A stretch of DNA of 64,000 nucleotides from Cedecea selenatireducens (GCF_042138895.1 NZ_JBHIKW010000004.1:124001-188000), one strand, 5' to 3'; positions 1 through 9,606 are shown, counted from the first letter of the stretch. The notes: a model not told the origin generated them from the sequence alone. Numbers and translations: made by a program.

Positions 1-242
1 CCGAAGGTTACAAAGACCGCAATGCGGTCAACGGCAGCTTCTACAAGCTTACTTTCGCCCCAACGCTGAAGGCCGGCAGCATCGGCGACTTCTTCAGCCG
101 CCCTGAACTGCGCCTGTTTGCCACCTGGATGGACTGGAGCAGCAAGCTGGACAAATACGCCGGCAATGACGCCTTCGGCAGCAGCGGCTTTAACGCCGGC
201 GGAGAATGGAACTTTGGCGTTCAGATGGAAACCTGGTTTTAA
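1..242 (+). CDS. scrY: Sucrose porin ScrY, C-terminal end (partial)
   Basis: The open frame (codons from base 3) enters from the left edge and stops with TAA at 240-242. The visible 79 residues have alternating beta-strand character and end in the Met-Glu-Thr-Trp-Phe type terminus of maltoporin-like outer membrane proteins, with a C-terminal Phe as needed for outer-membrane assembly. ScrY is the LamB-related sucrose porin. The identity rests on this tail and on scrA, scrB and scrR following on the same strand in the classical scr order. The rest of the gene, and any scrK, lies outside the window. Confidence 0.88.
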   Translation, partial: EGYKDRNAVNGSFYKLTFAPTLKAGSIGDFFSRPELRLFATWMDWSSKLDKYAGNDAFGSSGFNAGGEWNFGVQMETWF

Positions 243-251
243 CGAACTTGC

Positions 252-269
252 CTCCCGCCGCGGCGGGAG
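252..269. other. Perfect 18-base palindrome between scrY and scrA
   Basis: CTCCCGCCG is followed directly by CGGCGGGAG. In RNA this forms a strong GC hairpin 10 bases after the scrY stop and 37 bases before the scrA start. There is no T-run, so it is more likely an mRNA-stability or partial-termination element than a full terminator. It would allow porin and transporter to be made in different amounts. Confidence 0.6.
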
Positions 270-306
270 AGCCACGAAATAACAATAAAGCGTTTAAGAG
301 GTGTCT

Positions 307-1677
307 ATGGATTTCAATCACATTGCCCGCGAGCTGATTCCGCTGCTGGGCGGTAAAGAAAACATCGCCAGTGCGGCACACTGCGCCACCCGGCTGCGGC
401 TGGTGCTGGTTGACGATGCGCTCGCAGACCAGCAGGCGATCGGCAAAATTGACGGGGTGAAGGGGTGTTTTCGCAATGCAGGGCAGATGCAGGTCATCTT
501 CGGCACCGGCGTGGTCAACAAGGTGTATGCCGCGTTTATTCAGGCCGCAGGGATCGCGGAGTCCAGCAAGTCAGAGGCGGCTAATCTGGCGGCGAAAAAG
601 CTGAACCCGTTCCAGCGCATAGCGCGTTTGCTGTCGAACATTTTTGTTCCCATCATCCCGGCCATTGTGGCCTCTGGTTTGCTGATGGGGCTGCTGGGGA
701 TGGTGAAAACCTACGGCTGGGTTAGCCCGGACAACGCGCTCTATATCATGCTGGATATGTGCAGCTCCGCCGCGTTTATTATCCTGCCTATTCTGATTGG
801 TTTTACGGCCGCCCGCGAGTTCGGCGGCAACCCTTATCTGGGCGCGACGCTGGGCGGGATTTTAACGCACCCGGCGTTAACCAACGCCTGGGGCGTGGCT
901 GCCGGGTTCCACACCATGAACTTCTTCGGGCTGGAAGTGGCGATGATTGGCTACCAGGGCACGGTCTTCCCGGTGCTGCTGGCGGTGTGGTTTATGAGTA
1001 TTGTTGAAAAACAGCTCCGCCGCGTTATTCCCGATGCGTTAGACCTGATCCTGACCCCGTTCCTCACCGTCATTATTTCCGGTTTTATTGCGCTGCTGAT
1101 CATCGGCCCGGCCGGACGGGCGCTGGGTGACGGCATCTCGCTGGTACTCAGCACGCTCATTGCACATGCGGGCTGGCTCGCCGGTTTGCTCTTTGGCGGG
1201 CTGTATTCGGTGATTGTGATAACGGGCATCCACCACAGCTTCCACGCCATTGAGGCCGGGCTGCTGGGCAACCCGGCTATTGGCGTCAACTTCCTGCTGC
1301 CAATCTGGGCAATGGCCAACGTCGCGCAGGGCGGTGCCTGCCTGGCGGTGTGGTTTAAAACCCGGGACGCGAAAATCAAGGCCATCACGCTGCCCTCGGC
1401 GTTTTCGGCCATGTTAGGCATTACCGAGGCGGCCATCTTCGGTATCAACCTTCGCTTTGTTAAACCCTTTATTGCAGCGCTTATCGGTGGCGCCGCGGGC
1501 GGGGCCTGGGTGGTCTCCGTGCATGTCTACATGACGGCCGTGGGCTTAACCGCGCTGCCGGGCATGGCCATCGTGCAGGCCAGTTCGCTGGTGAATTACA
1601 TTATCGGCATGGTTATCGCCTTTGGCGTGGCGTTTTCTCTCTCGCTGCTGCTGAAATACAAAGCGGAGTCTGAATAA
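307..1677 (+). CDS. scrA: PTS sucrose transporter, EIIBC component ScrA
   Basis: This is the sucrose-specific phosphotransferase permease (456 residues). It imports sucrose as sucrose-6-phosphate. The N-terminal EIIB domain carries the phospho-accepting Cys in the stretch SAAHCATRLRL near residue 26. The rest is a multi-helix EIIC membrane domain with the conserved GITEAAIFGINLRF segment. It lacks an EIIA domain, as known ScrA proteins do, and so depends on EIIA-Glc. I chose ATG 307, preceded by an AAGAGG ribosome site, over the in-frame GTG at 301. Its stop overlaps the scrB start by one base. Confidence 0.96.
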   Translation: MDFNHIARELIPLLGGKENIASAAHCATRLRLVLVDDALADQQAIGKIDGVKGCFRNAGQMQVIFGTGVVNKVYAAFIQAAGIAESSKSEAANLAAKKLNPFQRIARLLSNIFVPIIPAIVASGLLMGLLGMVKTYGWVSPDNALYIMLDMCSSAAFIILPILIGFTAAREFGGNPYLGATLGGILTHPALTNAWGVAAGFHTMNFFGLEVAMIGYQGTVFPVLLAVWFMSIVEKQLRRVIPDALDLILTPFLTVIISGFIALLIIGPAGRALGDGISLVLSTLIAHAGWLAGLLFGGLYSVIVITGIHHSFHAIEAGLLGNPAIGVNFLLPIWAMANVAQGGACLAVWFKTRDAKIKAITLPSAFSAMLGITEAAIFGINLRFVKPFIAALIGGAAGGAWVVSVHVYMTAVGLTALPGMAIVQASSLVNYIIGMVIAFGVAFSLSLLLKYKAESE

Positions 1678-3086
1678 TGACGTTAGATTCCCGCCTGCCC
1701 GCCATCTTACTGGCGGTAATGAAAGGCCAGCCAAAGGCCCTGCAGGATACCCACTACCCGCAGTGGCACCACGCCCCGGTGACCGGGTTAATGAACGATC
1801 CCAACGGATTCACCTGGTTTGCCGGGCGCTGGCACCTGTTTTATCAGTGGAACCCGCTGGCGGCCGACCACAAGTACAAGTGCTGGGGCCACTGGAGTTC
1901 GGCAGATTTAATGCAGTGGCGGCACGAGCCGCTGGCGCTGATGCCGGATGAAGATTACGACCGCAACGGCTGCTACTCAGGCAGCGCCGTAGATAACGCA
2001 GGCAGGCTGACGCTGTGCTACACCGGCAACGTTAAGTTTGACGACGGCAGCCGCACGGCCTGGCAGTGCCTCGCCGTAGAAAACAGCGACGGCGGTTTTG
2101 ACAAAGTGGGCCCGGTTTTGCCGCTGCCTGCGGGCTACAGCGGCCACGTGCGTGACCCGAAGGTCTGGCAGCACGAAGGCGTCTGGTACATGGTGCTGGG
2201 CGCTCAGGATCTGCACAAGCAAGGCAAGGTTTTGCTGTTTTCCTCTGCCAACCTGCATGACTGGGAGAGCAGGGGGGAAATCGCCGGTCACGGCGTCAAC
2301 GGGCTTACGGATGCAGGCTATATGTGGGAATGCCCCGATCTTTTCCCGCTGGACGGTAAACACCTGCTGCTGTGCTGCCCACAGGGGCTTGCCCGCCGGG
2401 CTGAACGTTTTCTTAACGTTTACCCGGCGGCATATCTGGTCGGCGACTTTGATTACGCTTCGGCCAAATTTAACCACGGCGAGCTGAACGAGCTGGACGC
2501 CGGCTTTGAGTTTTACGCCCCGCAAACGGCGCTGGCTCCGGACGGACGGCGTTTGCTTGTTGGCTGGATGGGCGTACCGGATGGGGAAGAGATGCTGCAG
2601 CCAACGCGGGAGCATGGCTGGATCCACCAGATGACCTGCCTGCGGGAGCTGACGCTTAAAAACGGCAAGCTTTATCAGCAGCCGATTGCGGAACTGGCTC
2701 AGCTTCGCGAAGCGGAACAGCGCTGGCAGGGCGAAGCCAGCCTGGCACCGGCGCTGGAGGCAAAAAGTCTTGAACTACAGATAGAGCTGAGCGGCGAGCT
2801 GGGCATCCATTTTGGCGGCGGCCTGACGCTAGAAGTTACCGGGCAGGGCATTACGCTTCAGCGTCCGGGCCTGGCGACGGGTGAGCCACTATACCGCTAC
2901 TGGCACGGCAAGGTTTCTTCCCTGCAGATCCTCAGCGACAGCTCGAGCGTAGAGATTTTTATCAATCACGGGGAAGGCGTGATGAGCAGCCGCTATTTTC
3001 CACAATCTTCAGAGCGGCTCTCTTTCAACGGTGAGTCGGAGGTCACGTTGCGCTACTGGTCGCTGCGTTCCTGCATGATAGAATGA
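1677..3086 (+). CDS. scrB: Sucrose-6-phosphate hydrolase ScrB
   Basis: Cytoplasmic GH32 invertase of 469 residues. It splits sucrose-6-phosphate, the product of ScrA, into glucose-6-phosphate and fructose. The three GH32 signatures are visible: MNDPNG with the nucleophile Asp41, the RDP motif in GHVRDPKVW, and the acid/base Glu in MWECPDLF. A beta-sandwich domain fills the C-terminal third. The start ATG overlaps the scrA stop by one base, so the two genes are translationally coupled. Confidence 0.96.
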   Translation: MTLDSRLPAILLAVMKGQPKALQDTHYPQWHHAPVTGLMNDPNGFTWFAGRWHLFYQWNPLAADHKYKCWGHWSSADLMQWRHEPLALMPDEDYDRNGCYSGSAVDNAGRLTLCYTGNVKFDDGSRTAWQCLAVENSDGGFDKVGPVLPLPAGYSGHVRDPKVWQHEGVWYMVLGAQDLHKQGKVLLFSSANLHDWESRGEIAGHGVNGLTDAGYMWECPDLFPLDGKHLLLCCPQGLARRAERFLNVYPAAYLVGDFDYASAKFNHGELNELDAGFEFYAPQTALAPDGRRLLVGWMGVPDGEEMLQPTREHGWIHQMTCLRELTLKNGKLYQQPIAELAQLREAEQRWQGEASLAPALEAKSLELQIELSGELGIHFGGGLTLEVTGQGITLQRPGLATGEPLYRYWHGKVSSLQILSDSSSVEIFINHGEGVMSSRYFPQSSERLSFNGESEVTLRYWSLRSCMIE

Positions 3087-3115
3087 GGGTTTGGACTAAC
3101 TGCCACGGTTGCGCT

Positions 3116-4123
3116 GTGAAAAAAACCAAACGCGTCACGATTAAAGATATTGCCGAACTGGCGGGCGTTTCAAAGGCGACCGCCAGCCTAGTGCTCAATG
3201 GACGAGGCAAGGAGCTGAGGGTGGCGCAGGCTACCCGCGAGCGCATCATGACGATTGCGCAACAGCAGCACTACCAGCCGAGCATTCACGCGCGTTCGCT
3301 GCGCGACGATCGCAGCCACACCATTGGTCTCGTGGTGCCGGAGATAACCAACTACGGCTTCGCCGTTTTCTCCCACGAGCTGGAAATGCTCTGCCGCGAG
3401 GCGGGCGTTCAGCTGCTTATCTCCTGCACGGATGAAAACCCGGGGCAGGAAAACATGGTGGTCAGCAATATGATTGCGCGCCAGGTAGACGGCCTGATTG
3501 TTGCTTCGAGCATGCTGAGTGCGGTGGATTACCACAAGCTGAGCGAACAGCTGCCGGTGGTTCTGTTCGACAGGCACATGAACGACACCACGCTGCCTCT
3601 GGTTATCACCGATTCTGTGCAACCTACCGCCGAACTGATTGAGCCTATTGCCCGCCAACATGCGGATGAATTTTACTTTCTGGGCGGGCAGTCAAGATTA
3701 TCGCCAACGAGGGATCGCCTGGAAGGATTCACTCAGGGACTTACCCGCGCAGGCGTTGCGTTGCGCCCGGAGTGGATTATCCACGGCAGCTATCATCCGA
3801 GTGCCGGCTATGAGTCTTTTGCCGCACTTTGCGCGCAGCTTGGCCGCCCGCCAAAGGCGCTTTTCACCGCCGCCTGCGGCCTGCTTGAAGGCGTGCTGCG
3901 CTACATGAGCCAGCACAACCTGCTGGAAAGCGATATCCATCTGGCAAGCTTTGACGATCACTATCTCTACGACTCGCTGTCGGTGCGAATCGACACCATT
4001 CAGCAGGATAACCGCCAGCTGGCTTTTCATTGCTATGAGCTGATTAGCAACCTGATTGACGGGCAGTCGCCGGAGCCTTTGCAGCGCTATCTTCCGGCCA
4101 AAATAGTGCGCCGACACCCATAA
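3116..4123 (+). CDS. scrR: Sucrose operon repressor ScrR (LacI family)
   Basis: LacI-family regulator expected to repress the scr genes, with fructose or fructose-1-phosphate as inducer in characterised homologues. The helix-turn-helix reads VTIKDIAELAGVSKATASL, followed by the hinge and a periplasmic-binding-protein-like effector domain. I chose GTG 3116 because known ScrR proteins begin a few residues before KRVTIKDIAE. An upstream in-frame ATG at 3083 overlaps the scrB stop as ATGA and could be used by translational coupling, adding 11 residues. Neither start has a good ribosome site. Confidence 0.9.
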   Translation: MKKTKRVTIKDIAELAGVSKATASLVLNGRGKELRVAQATRERIMTIAQQQHYQPSIHARSLRDDRSHTIGLVVPEITNYGFAVFSHELEMLCREAGVQLLISCTDENPGQENMVVSNMIARQVDGLIVASSMLSAVDYHKLSEQLPVVLFDRHMNDTTLPLVITDSVQPTAELIEPIARQHADEFYFLGGQSRLSPTRDRLEGFTQGLTRAGVALRPEWIIHGSYHPSAGYESFAALCAQLGRPPKALFTAACGLLEGVLRYMSQHNLLESDIHLASFDDHYLYDSLSVRIDTIQQDNRQLAFHCYELISNLIDGQSPEPLQRYLPAKIVRRHP

Positions 4124-4149
4124 ACCACGCGGTTCATCGTCCACCAGCG

Positions 4150-5541
4150 CTACTGATGGCCAGGAAACCATAAGCCAAACCGGGTTACGCCAGCCTGACT
4201 TTCAACCCGGCAGCGGCCCTGATGCAGCTGCATGATGGAGTTAACGATGGATAACCCAAGCCCGCTCGAGTGCGCCGAGTCGTTACGGGAAGGATCCGCG
4301 CGGTAAAAACGATCGAAAATCCTTTCCTGATGCGCAGGGGAAATCGTCTCTCCGCGGTTAATCACCTCGATAGACAGACCTTTATCTGCTGGCGTCGCCT
4401 CAATGAGAATCTCGCTACCAGGCTCTGCATAGCGCACCGCGTTAGAAAGCAGGTTCGCCAGCGCCCGGCGCAGCAGCAGGGCATCGGCATATACCGTTCC
4501 GCTGGCGCGAATTTGAATCGTTACGTCACGGTCGGCGGCCAGGTCCTCAAAATACTCACCGATACGATGGACCTCTTCGGCAACCTCAATATGAAGCCGC
4601 TGGATCTCCTGGTCAGGCTGCTCCGCCTGGGCCAGAAACAGCATGTTGTCGATCATCCGCGACATGCGCTGCAGCTCTTCAAAATTCGAGCCCAGCAGCC
4701 GCTGGTAATAAGCGTTGTCCCTCGCGGTGCCCAGGCCGACTTCCGTCTGGCCGAGCAGGGTGGTTATCGGCGTGCGCAGGTCATGGGCCATATCGGCGCT
4801 GACCTGTTTTAACTGCTGGAACCCGCGTTCCAGGCGTTCGAGCATGGCATTAATCTGGTCGATCAGCGTATCAAGTTCGGTCGGAACATCCTGCTTATCA
4901 AGCCGTGAAGAGAGCGTTTTGGTGCCGATTTTTGCCGTGCGGTCGGCCAGCCTGCGCAAAGGGGAAATGCCACGACGGGCAAAAATCACCGCCAGCACAA
5001 CGGAGATTGCCGCCATCATCGAGGCAAAGAGAATAATCTTGTTGCGGTACTCTTCCAGGATATGAGTTCTGTCGCTCAGTACGCGCGCCGAGATAATCTC
5101 CAGCGGTGGTAAATCGTTGGCAGAAGGGCTAATCGCGGCCATATACACCATCGGCGTGCCGTCCGCGTTATTGGCGTGATGCACGGCCTCAAGCGTCAGC
5201 CGCTGGTTGGCAGCAACTGCCGTAACGCCGGGAATCGCGCGCTGCATGGGGTTCACTTCCAGCAGCGTAGCGCCGCCCACATAGCGGATCACCAGCAGGG
5301 ATTCAGTATTGCCCAGCATATTGGCAAACAAATGGGGCTTTTCGCGGATCAGCTGCCGCGCGTCAAGATCCCTCAGCAGCGTGCTGATCTGGTCCACGCG
5401 GGAAACCAGCGCGGCATCGTCGCGTATCGACAGCTGCTGGCGGAGGGCGTAATAAAGCGCGCTGCCCATCACGGTAAAAGCAACCAACGAGAACGCCGCC
5501 AGCAGGACGGCCAGGCGAAAGGTCAGCGAGACGCGCTTCAT
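4150..5541 (-). CDS. Heavy-metal-sensor-type histidine kinase (CusS-like)
   Basis: Membrane sensor kinase of 463 residues. It has a first transmembrane helix at about 8-32, a periplasmic sensor domain to about 168, a second helix at about 169-188, then HAMP, an H-box with phospho-acceptor His253 in DMAHDLRTP, and an HATPase domain ending in a GLGLSIV motif. The layout matches the CusS/CopS/PcoS heavy-metal kinase family. The metal-binding ligands cannot be judged by eye, so the signal is not assigned. It overlaps the upstream response-regulator gene by four bases (ATGA), which makes the pair an operon. It converges on scrR. Confidence 0.85.
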   Translation of the reverse strand: MKRVSLTFRLAVLLAAFSLVAFTVMGSALYYALRQQLSIRDDAALVSRVDQISTLLRDLDARQLIREKPHLFANMLGNTESLLVIRYVGGATLLEVNPMQRAIPGVTAVAANQRLTLEAVHHANNADGTPMVYMAAISPSANDLPPLEIISARVLSDRTHILEEYRNKIILFASMMAAISVVLAVIFARRGISPLRRLADRTAKIGTKTLSSRLDKQDVPTELDTLIDQINAMLERLERGFQQLKQVSADMAHDLRTPITTLLGQTEVGLGTARDNAYYQRLLGSNFEELQRMSRMIDNMLFLAQAEQPDQEIQRLHIEVAEEVHRIGEYFEDLAADRDVTIQIRASGTVYADALLLRRALANLLSNAVRYAEPGSEILIEATPADKGLSIEVINRGETISPAHQERIFDRFYRADPSRNDSAHSSGLGLSIVNSIMQLHQGRCRVESQAGVTRFGLWFPGHQ

Positions 5542-6215
5542 GACTCTTGCTCGCAGCGGTAGCCCACGCCGTGCACGGTATGAATCAGCCGCACAGGAAA
5601 GGGATCGTCCACTTTTTGCCGCAGCCTGCGCACCGCGACGTCCACAACGTTGGTGTCGCTATCGAAGTTCATATCCCAGACGCGGGAAGCCAGAAATGTT
5701 CTCGACAAAACCTGCCCCGGATGCTGCAGAAAGCACACCAGCAGCTTGAACTCTTTGTTGGTCAAGGTGATGCGTTTACCTTCTCGCTCGCAGCGGAACT
5801 TCGCAACGTCCACCACCAGATCCGCCAGCGACAGCACTTCTTCGGCTTCAGCCAGCGGCTGGCCACGGCGTAAAATTATGCGGATCCTTGCCAGCAGTTC
5901 GGCAAAGGAGAAAGGTTTCACCAGGTACTCATCGGCGCCCAGCCCAAGCCCGCGTAAACGGTCTTCGAGCGTGCCGCGCGCGCTGAGAAACAGCACCGGC
6001 GTCTGGCTGTGGGCGCGTAAACGCTCCATCACCGTCCAGCCGTTCATTTCCGGCAGCATAACGTCCAGCAGAATCAGGTCATAACTTTCTTCCCGCGCCA
6101 GATGCAGGCCGTCGATGCCGTTGGCCGCCCAGTCCGCGGTATAGCCCGCTTCGTTCAGCCCGCTGACCAGATAGGAGGCGGTTTTGGCTTCGTCTTCAAT
6201 GATGAGGATTTTCAA
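5538..6215 (-). CDS. OmpR-family response regulator (CusR/HprR-like)
   Basis: Response regulator of 225 residues: receiver domain with the acidic pair Glu7/Asp8, phospho-acceptor Asp51 and Lys100, then a winged-helix effector domain ending in the usual VRLIHTVHGVGYRCE pattern. It is the first gene of the two-component operon and overlaps the kinase start. The family often controls copper, silver or oxidative-stress genes. No efflux genes of that kind lie next to it here; the nearest gene upstream on the same strand is an exported alpha/beta hydrolase. Confidence 0.87.
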   Translation of the reverse strand: MKILIIEDEAKTASYLVSGLNEAGYTADWAANGIDGLHLAREESYDLILLDVMLPEMNGWTVMERLRAHSQTPVLFLSARGTLEDRLRGLGLGADEYLVKPFSFAELLARIRIILRRGQPLAEAEEVLSLADLVVDVAKFRCEREGKRITLTNKEFKLLVCFLQHPGQVLSRTFLASRVWDMNFDSDTNVVDVAVRRLRQKVDDPFPVRLIHTVHGVGYRCEQES

Positions 6216-6291
6216 ACGGCGGGATCCTGTTAAAAGGAGAGAAAAGGGCGTGCAGGGCGCCCCAGTCTCGTCAGTATAAGATGCGTGAACC

Positions 6292-7071
6292 TTAGTATCC
6301 AGGCACGTGTGCGGCTTTCATGATCAGGTTAGCGACCGCTTCTGGCTGAGAAATCAGCGACACGTGGCTAGACTTCAGCTCAATGGTCTGAGCGTGCATG
6401 CGCTTCGCCATGAAACGCTCCAAATCCGGGTTAATGGTGCGGTCTTCGGTAGACACCGCATACCAGGTTGGTTTGTTGTGCCAGGCGGCAACCGTGGTTT
6501 TTGCCGTGGTGATGGCTTTACCGATCGGCTGCTGTACTGCGTAATACGCTTCGGCTTCTTTCACCGGCAGGTCACCGGCGAAATCATGCACAAACGCAGA
6601 CTCGCTCAGCGCGCCGTAGCCTTCATCGCTCCACTTCAGGCCAGCAGAAGCCGGAGCCGCAAGGTATTTTTTGGTGAGCGCCGGGTAGTCTTCACCCGCT
6701 TCTGGCGCGCGGGCGGCGATATACACCAGGCCTTTAACTTCAGGCTCATCGCCAGCCTGGCTGATGACCATGCCGCCGTAAGAGTGTGCCACCAGAATAA
6801 CCGGGCCGTCTTGCTGCGCCAGCGTGCGTTTCACTGCGGCAACATCATTATCCAGAGAGGTAGTTGGGTTCTGTACCGCAGTCACGTGCAAGCCTTTGGC
6901 CTGCAGCAGCGGGATAACTTTGCCCCAGCTAGAGCCATCGGCAAACAGGCCGTGCACCAGCACGATATTCTTCACTTCCTGGGGGGCTGGCGTGGTGTCG
7001 GCATGAGCGACGGAGCTGCCCAGCACGGCAAGCACGAGAGAGGCGATAGCAGAGAGATGGCGTAATTTCAT
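6292..7071 (-). CDS. Exported alpha/beta hydrolase
   Basis: Protein of 259 residues with a cleavable signal peptide (cut expected after AHA near residue 24) and an alpha/beta-hydrolase fold. The oxyanion motif VLVHGLFADGSSW is followed by the nucleophile elbow HSYGG with Ser97. Asp210 and His236 sit where the rest of the triad is expected. It belongs to the small esterase group related to plant hydroxynitrile lyase/esterase proteins, and the substrate is unknown. It precedes the response-regulator gene on the same strand with a 76-base gap, so it may be co-transcribed with or controlled by that system. Confidence 0.8.
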   Translation of the reverse strand: MKLRHLSAIASLVLAVLGSSVAHADTTPAPQEVKNIVLVHGLFADGSSWGKVIPLLQAKGLHVTAVQNPTTSLDNDVAAVKRTLAQQDGPVILVAHSYGGMVISQAGDEPEVKGLVYIAARAPEAGEDYPALTKKYLAAPASAGLKWSDEGYGALSESAFVHDFAGDLPVKEAEAYYAVQQPIGKAITTAKTTVAAWHNKPTWYAVSTEDRTINPDLERFMAKRMHAQTIELKSSHVSLISQPEAVANLIMKAAHVPGY

Positions 7072-7182
7072 GGTGTATCCTCAGGATTCAACAAAGGGGG
7101 TCACGGCTAATTTAGCGAGCGGAGGCCAACAAAGTGCTGACCTGGAAATGACAAAAAAATGACAAACGGAAAGCCAGGGCTA

Positions 7183-8397
7183 TCAGCCACCACGGGATTT
7201 GTTTTCACGGGTGACCATCACGGCGAGCAGCCCGGCCAGCGCAAAAGCGGCGGCAACATAGGGAATGGGGCGAGGCCCGGTCAGGTTTATCAGCAGGCCG
7301 CCTGTCAAAGAGCCCAGCCCGATGGCTGCGTTAAAGACCGAGACGTTGACCGAGGTCGCGGCATCGGCGCCGCCTTCCAGGCGAGAAGCTTCTTTAAACA
7401 CCAGGGTTTGCAACAGTACCGGCAGTGCGCCGTAGGCCGCGCCCCACAGCGCAATGGTGATGAAGATGGCCGTATGGCTGACGGCTGCCGCATTAAGACC
7501 GGCAAGACTGGCGGTGAACAGCGCAGCAACAATTCCCAGACTTGTGCGTGGCGCACGGGCGGCAAATGGCCCGACAGCGAAGTTGGTGATAACGCCTGCT
7601 GCGCCATAAACCAGCAGCAGCATGCTGATTTGCCCGCCGCTCTGGCCGGCCATTTGCTCAAGGAACGGCGTAATGTAGGTGTAGGCCAGGAAGTTAGCGG
7701 TGACCACCAGCGCGGTGATGCCGAAAATACCCAGTAAGGCGCCACTTTTAAACACCGCGGAAATAGCCCCGCGTTTGGCAGATTTGGCGATCCTCACCGC
7801 AGGAACTGACCAGGCGATAAGCGTGAAAACCACCAGGCACAAGATACACAGCGCGGCGAACACGGAACGCCAGCCGTAGAAATCACCCAGCATGGTGCCC
7901 GCAGGCACGCCCAGCACCGTTGCCAGAGAAACACCGCCAAAAACAACCGACGTTGCCCGCACGGCATTGCGTGAAGCCACCAGATGCACGGCAGTGACCA
8001 CGGCGGTTGACCAAAATACGCCGATAGCCGCAGCCACCAGAATACGGCCAATGAATACCACAAAGTAATCCGCTGCCAGCCAGGTAATCAGGTTCCCGGC
8101 AAAGCAGGCGGCCAGCAGGCCAGCCATCAGCGTTTTGCGGTTAATGTGCCCCAGCAGCCCGGTGAGCGGGGCGGCGGTGAGGGCCACCATAAAAGCAAAA
8201 ATGGTGACCAGATAACCGGCCACGCCCAGAGAAACGTTGAGTCCGGCGGCCATGCCCGGCAGTACGCCAACCGGCATCAGCTCGGTGCTGACAAAGGTGA
8301 AACAGCCGAGGCTGAGCGCCAGCACCGCCGCGATACTGCGGGCCCGGGACACATGCGCGCCATGCGGCGCAGCAATATTTGTACTGCTTGATTGCAT
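7183..8397 (-). CDS. MFS drug/sugar efflux transporter (DHA1 family)
   Basis: Integral membrane protein of 404 residues with about twelve hydrophobic segments and the DHA1-type helix-1 motif FTFVSTELMPVGVLP. A helix-2/3 loop resembling GHINRKTLM follows. It is related to AraJ/NepI/SotB-type exporters. I start at ATG 8397, which puts a short polar N-terminus ahead of helix 1; the frame stays open upstream but that part has no transporter character. It is divergent from the LysR gene at 8508, the likely regulator, and a palindrome lies between them. Confidence 0.85.
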   Translation of the reverse strand: MQSSSTNIAAPHGAHVSRARSIAAVLALSLGCFTFVSTELMPVGVLPGMAAGLNVSLGVAGYLVTIFAFMVALTAAPLTGLLGHINRKTLMAGLLAACFAGNLITWLAADYFVVFIGRILVAAAIGVFWSTAVVTAVHLVASRNAVRATSVVFGGVSLATVLGVPAGTMLGDFYGWRSVFAALCILCLVVFTLIAWSVPAVRIAKSAKRGAISAVFKSGALLGIFGITALVVTANFLAYTYITPFLEQMAGQSGGQISMLLLVYGAAGVITNFAVGPFAARAPRTSLGIVAALFTASLAGLNAAAVSHTAIFITIALWGAAYGALPVLLQTLVFKEASRLEGGADAATSVNVSVFNAAIGLGSLTGGLLINLTGPRPIPYVAAAFALAGLLAVMVTRENKSRGG

Positions 8398-8480
8398 AAA
8401 ACCATCCTGAAAAGGTGAACAGATCGAAATGACGAGCAAATTGTGGCGTCGCGAAGGGCAGAATGCGATAGCATGAAAGG

Positions 8481-8493
8481 CATAAGACTTATG
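8481..8493. promoter_or_regulatory. Palindromic LysR-type operator candidate
   Basis: CATAAG-A-CTTATG is a perfect 13-base palindrome in the intergenic region shared by the MFS gene (minus) and the LysR gene (plus), 15 bases before the LysR start. It contains the T-N11-A pattern typical of LysR-type binding sites. Its role as an operator is inferred from position and symmetry. Confidence 0.5.
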
Positions 8494-8507
8494 ACCCGGA
8501 GTCACCA

Positions 8508-9416
8508 ATGAGAGCATTAAGTTCGCAGTTGCTGGAAGGCGTGGACGTGATGGCGGCGGTTGTCGATACCCTGAGTTTTGGCGCTGCCGCAGAGATGCTG
8601 GATATGTCGCAGTCCGGCGTGAGCAGGGCGATTGCCCGCCTTGAAACAAGGCTTGGGATCCGCGTATTTGAGAGAACAACGCGTTCGGTCAGGCTGACCG
8701 ATGAAGGTCGTGAGTTCTACGAACAGGTAATGCCGCTGATTGCCGCCCTGGCCGACGTTACCGGCGGGGCCGCAGGGGGCAGGCAAAAAATTCGGGGCAG
8801 GCTGAGGGTTAACGTTGACCCGCTGTTTGCCAGCCAGGTTTTGGGGCCGCGCCTCGGCGCCTTTATGGATGAAAACCCGAATCTGGAAATTGAGCTTCGC
8901 AGCCGTGATGAGCTGGGCGATCTTATCTCGGACGGCTTTGACCTGGCGCTGCGCTTTGGCCACCCTCAGTCTTCGTCACTGATAGCAAGAAAGCTGTTCG
9001 ACACGCGGGTTTTTGCCATGGCCTCGCCCGAATATTTGCAGCGCTTTGGCCACCCGAAAACGCCTCAGGAGCTTCAGAACGAGCCGCACCGCTGCATTTT
9101 ATTCCGCGAGCCGCTGACGGGGAAACCGTTCGCCTGGGAGTTTCACCAGGGGAAAAAGAAGCTGATGATCCAGCCCAGAGGCATGCTGACGGTCAACGAT
9201 GCGGAAACCGCATTCAGCACCTGCCTGGCCGGGCTCGGCGTGGTGCAGATTTTTGAACTCGGCAGCGAGGAATACGTTTCTTCGGGGCGCCTGGTGCCAC
9301 TCTTCCCGGCGTGGTCAGATCATCGTTTTCCGCTCTACGCCTATTATCCCTCGCGGCACCACGTTCCGGCGAAAACCCGCGCCTTGCTGGACTTTGTCAG
9401 CGGGCTGGTGGGTTGA
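8508..9416 (+). CDS. LysR-family transcriptional regulator
   Basis: Protein of 302 residues with an N-terminal winged helix (AAAEMLDMSQSGVSRAIARL) and a type-2 periplasmic-binding effector domain. A GGAG ribosome site sits seven bases before ATG 8508. It is divergent from the MFS transporter at 7183-8397, so control of that pump is the simplest reading. The effector is not known. Confidence 0.9.
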   Translation: MRALSSQLLEGVDVMAAVVDTLSFGAAAEMLDMSQSGVSRAIARLETRLGIRVFERTTRSVRLTDEGREFYEQVMPLIAALADVTGGAAGGRQKIRGRLRVNVDPLFASQVLGPRLGAFMDENPNLEIELRSRDELGDLISDGFDLALRFGHPQSSSLIARKLFDTRVFAMASPEYLQRFGHPKTPQELQNEPHRCILFREPLTGKPFAWEFHQGKKKLMIQPRGMLTVNDAETAFSTCLAGLGVVQIFELGSEEYVSSGRLVPLFPAWSDHRFPLYAYYPSRHHVPAKTRALLDFVSGLVG

Positions 9417-9476
9417 ACTTCTTAGGCAAATCAGGCAAAACGGAAATAGATATTTCGTTGGGAAGGAAAAGTGCAT

Positions 9477-9578
9477 ATGCAAATACCAGAACTCCATACA
9501 GAACGCTTGCTATTAAAGCCATTAGCCGCCGAAGATGCCTCACTGAAAAGAAAGAGTATGTCGTGTGTGATAATCTGA
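9477..9578 (+). pseudogene. Truncated GNAT acetyltransferase remnant
   Basis: An ATG with a good GGAAGG ribosome site opens a 33-codon frame that begins like a RimJ-type GNAT acetyltransferase (IPELHTERLLLKPL). It then loses similarity and stops at 9576-9578. The domain normally needs about 150 residues, so only the first strand and helix remain. The break lies just before the Vat-like gene, which suggests that the insertion or a deletion destroyed it. Confidence 0.55.
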
Positions 9579-9606
9579 TGTCGGTAAAATTCTAATCGGA
9601 GGAAAT

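Noticed and set aside
951..1448. Long antisense frame (165 codons) within scrA
   Set aside because: It is the shadow of a GC-rich, strongly biased coding sequence; the sense product is clearly ScrA.
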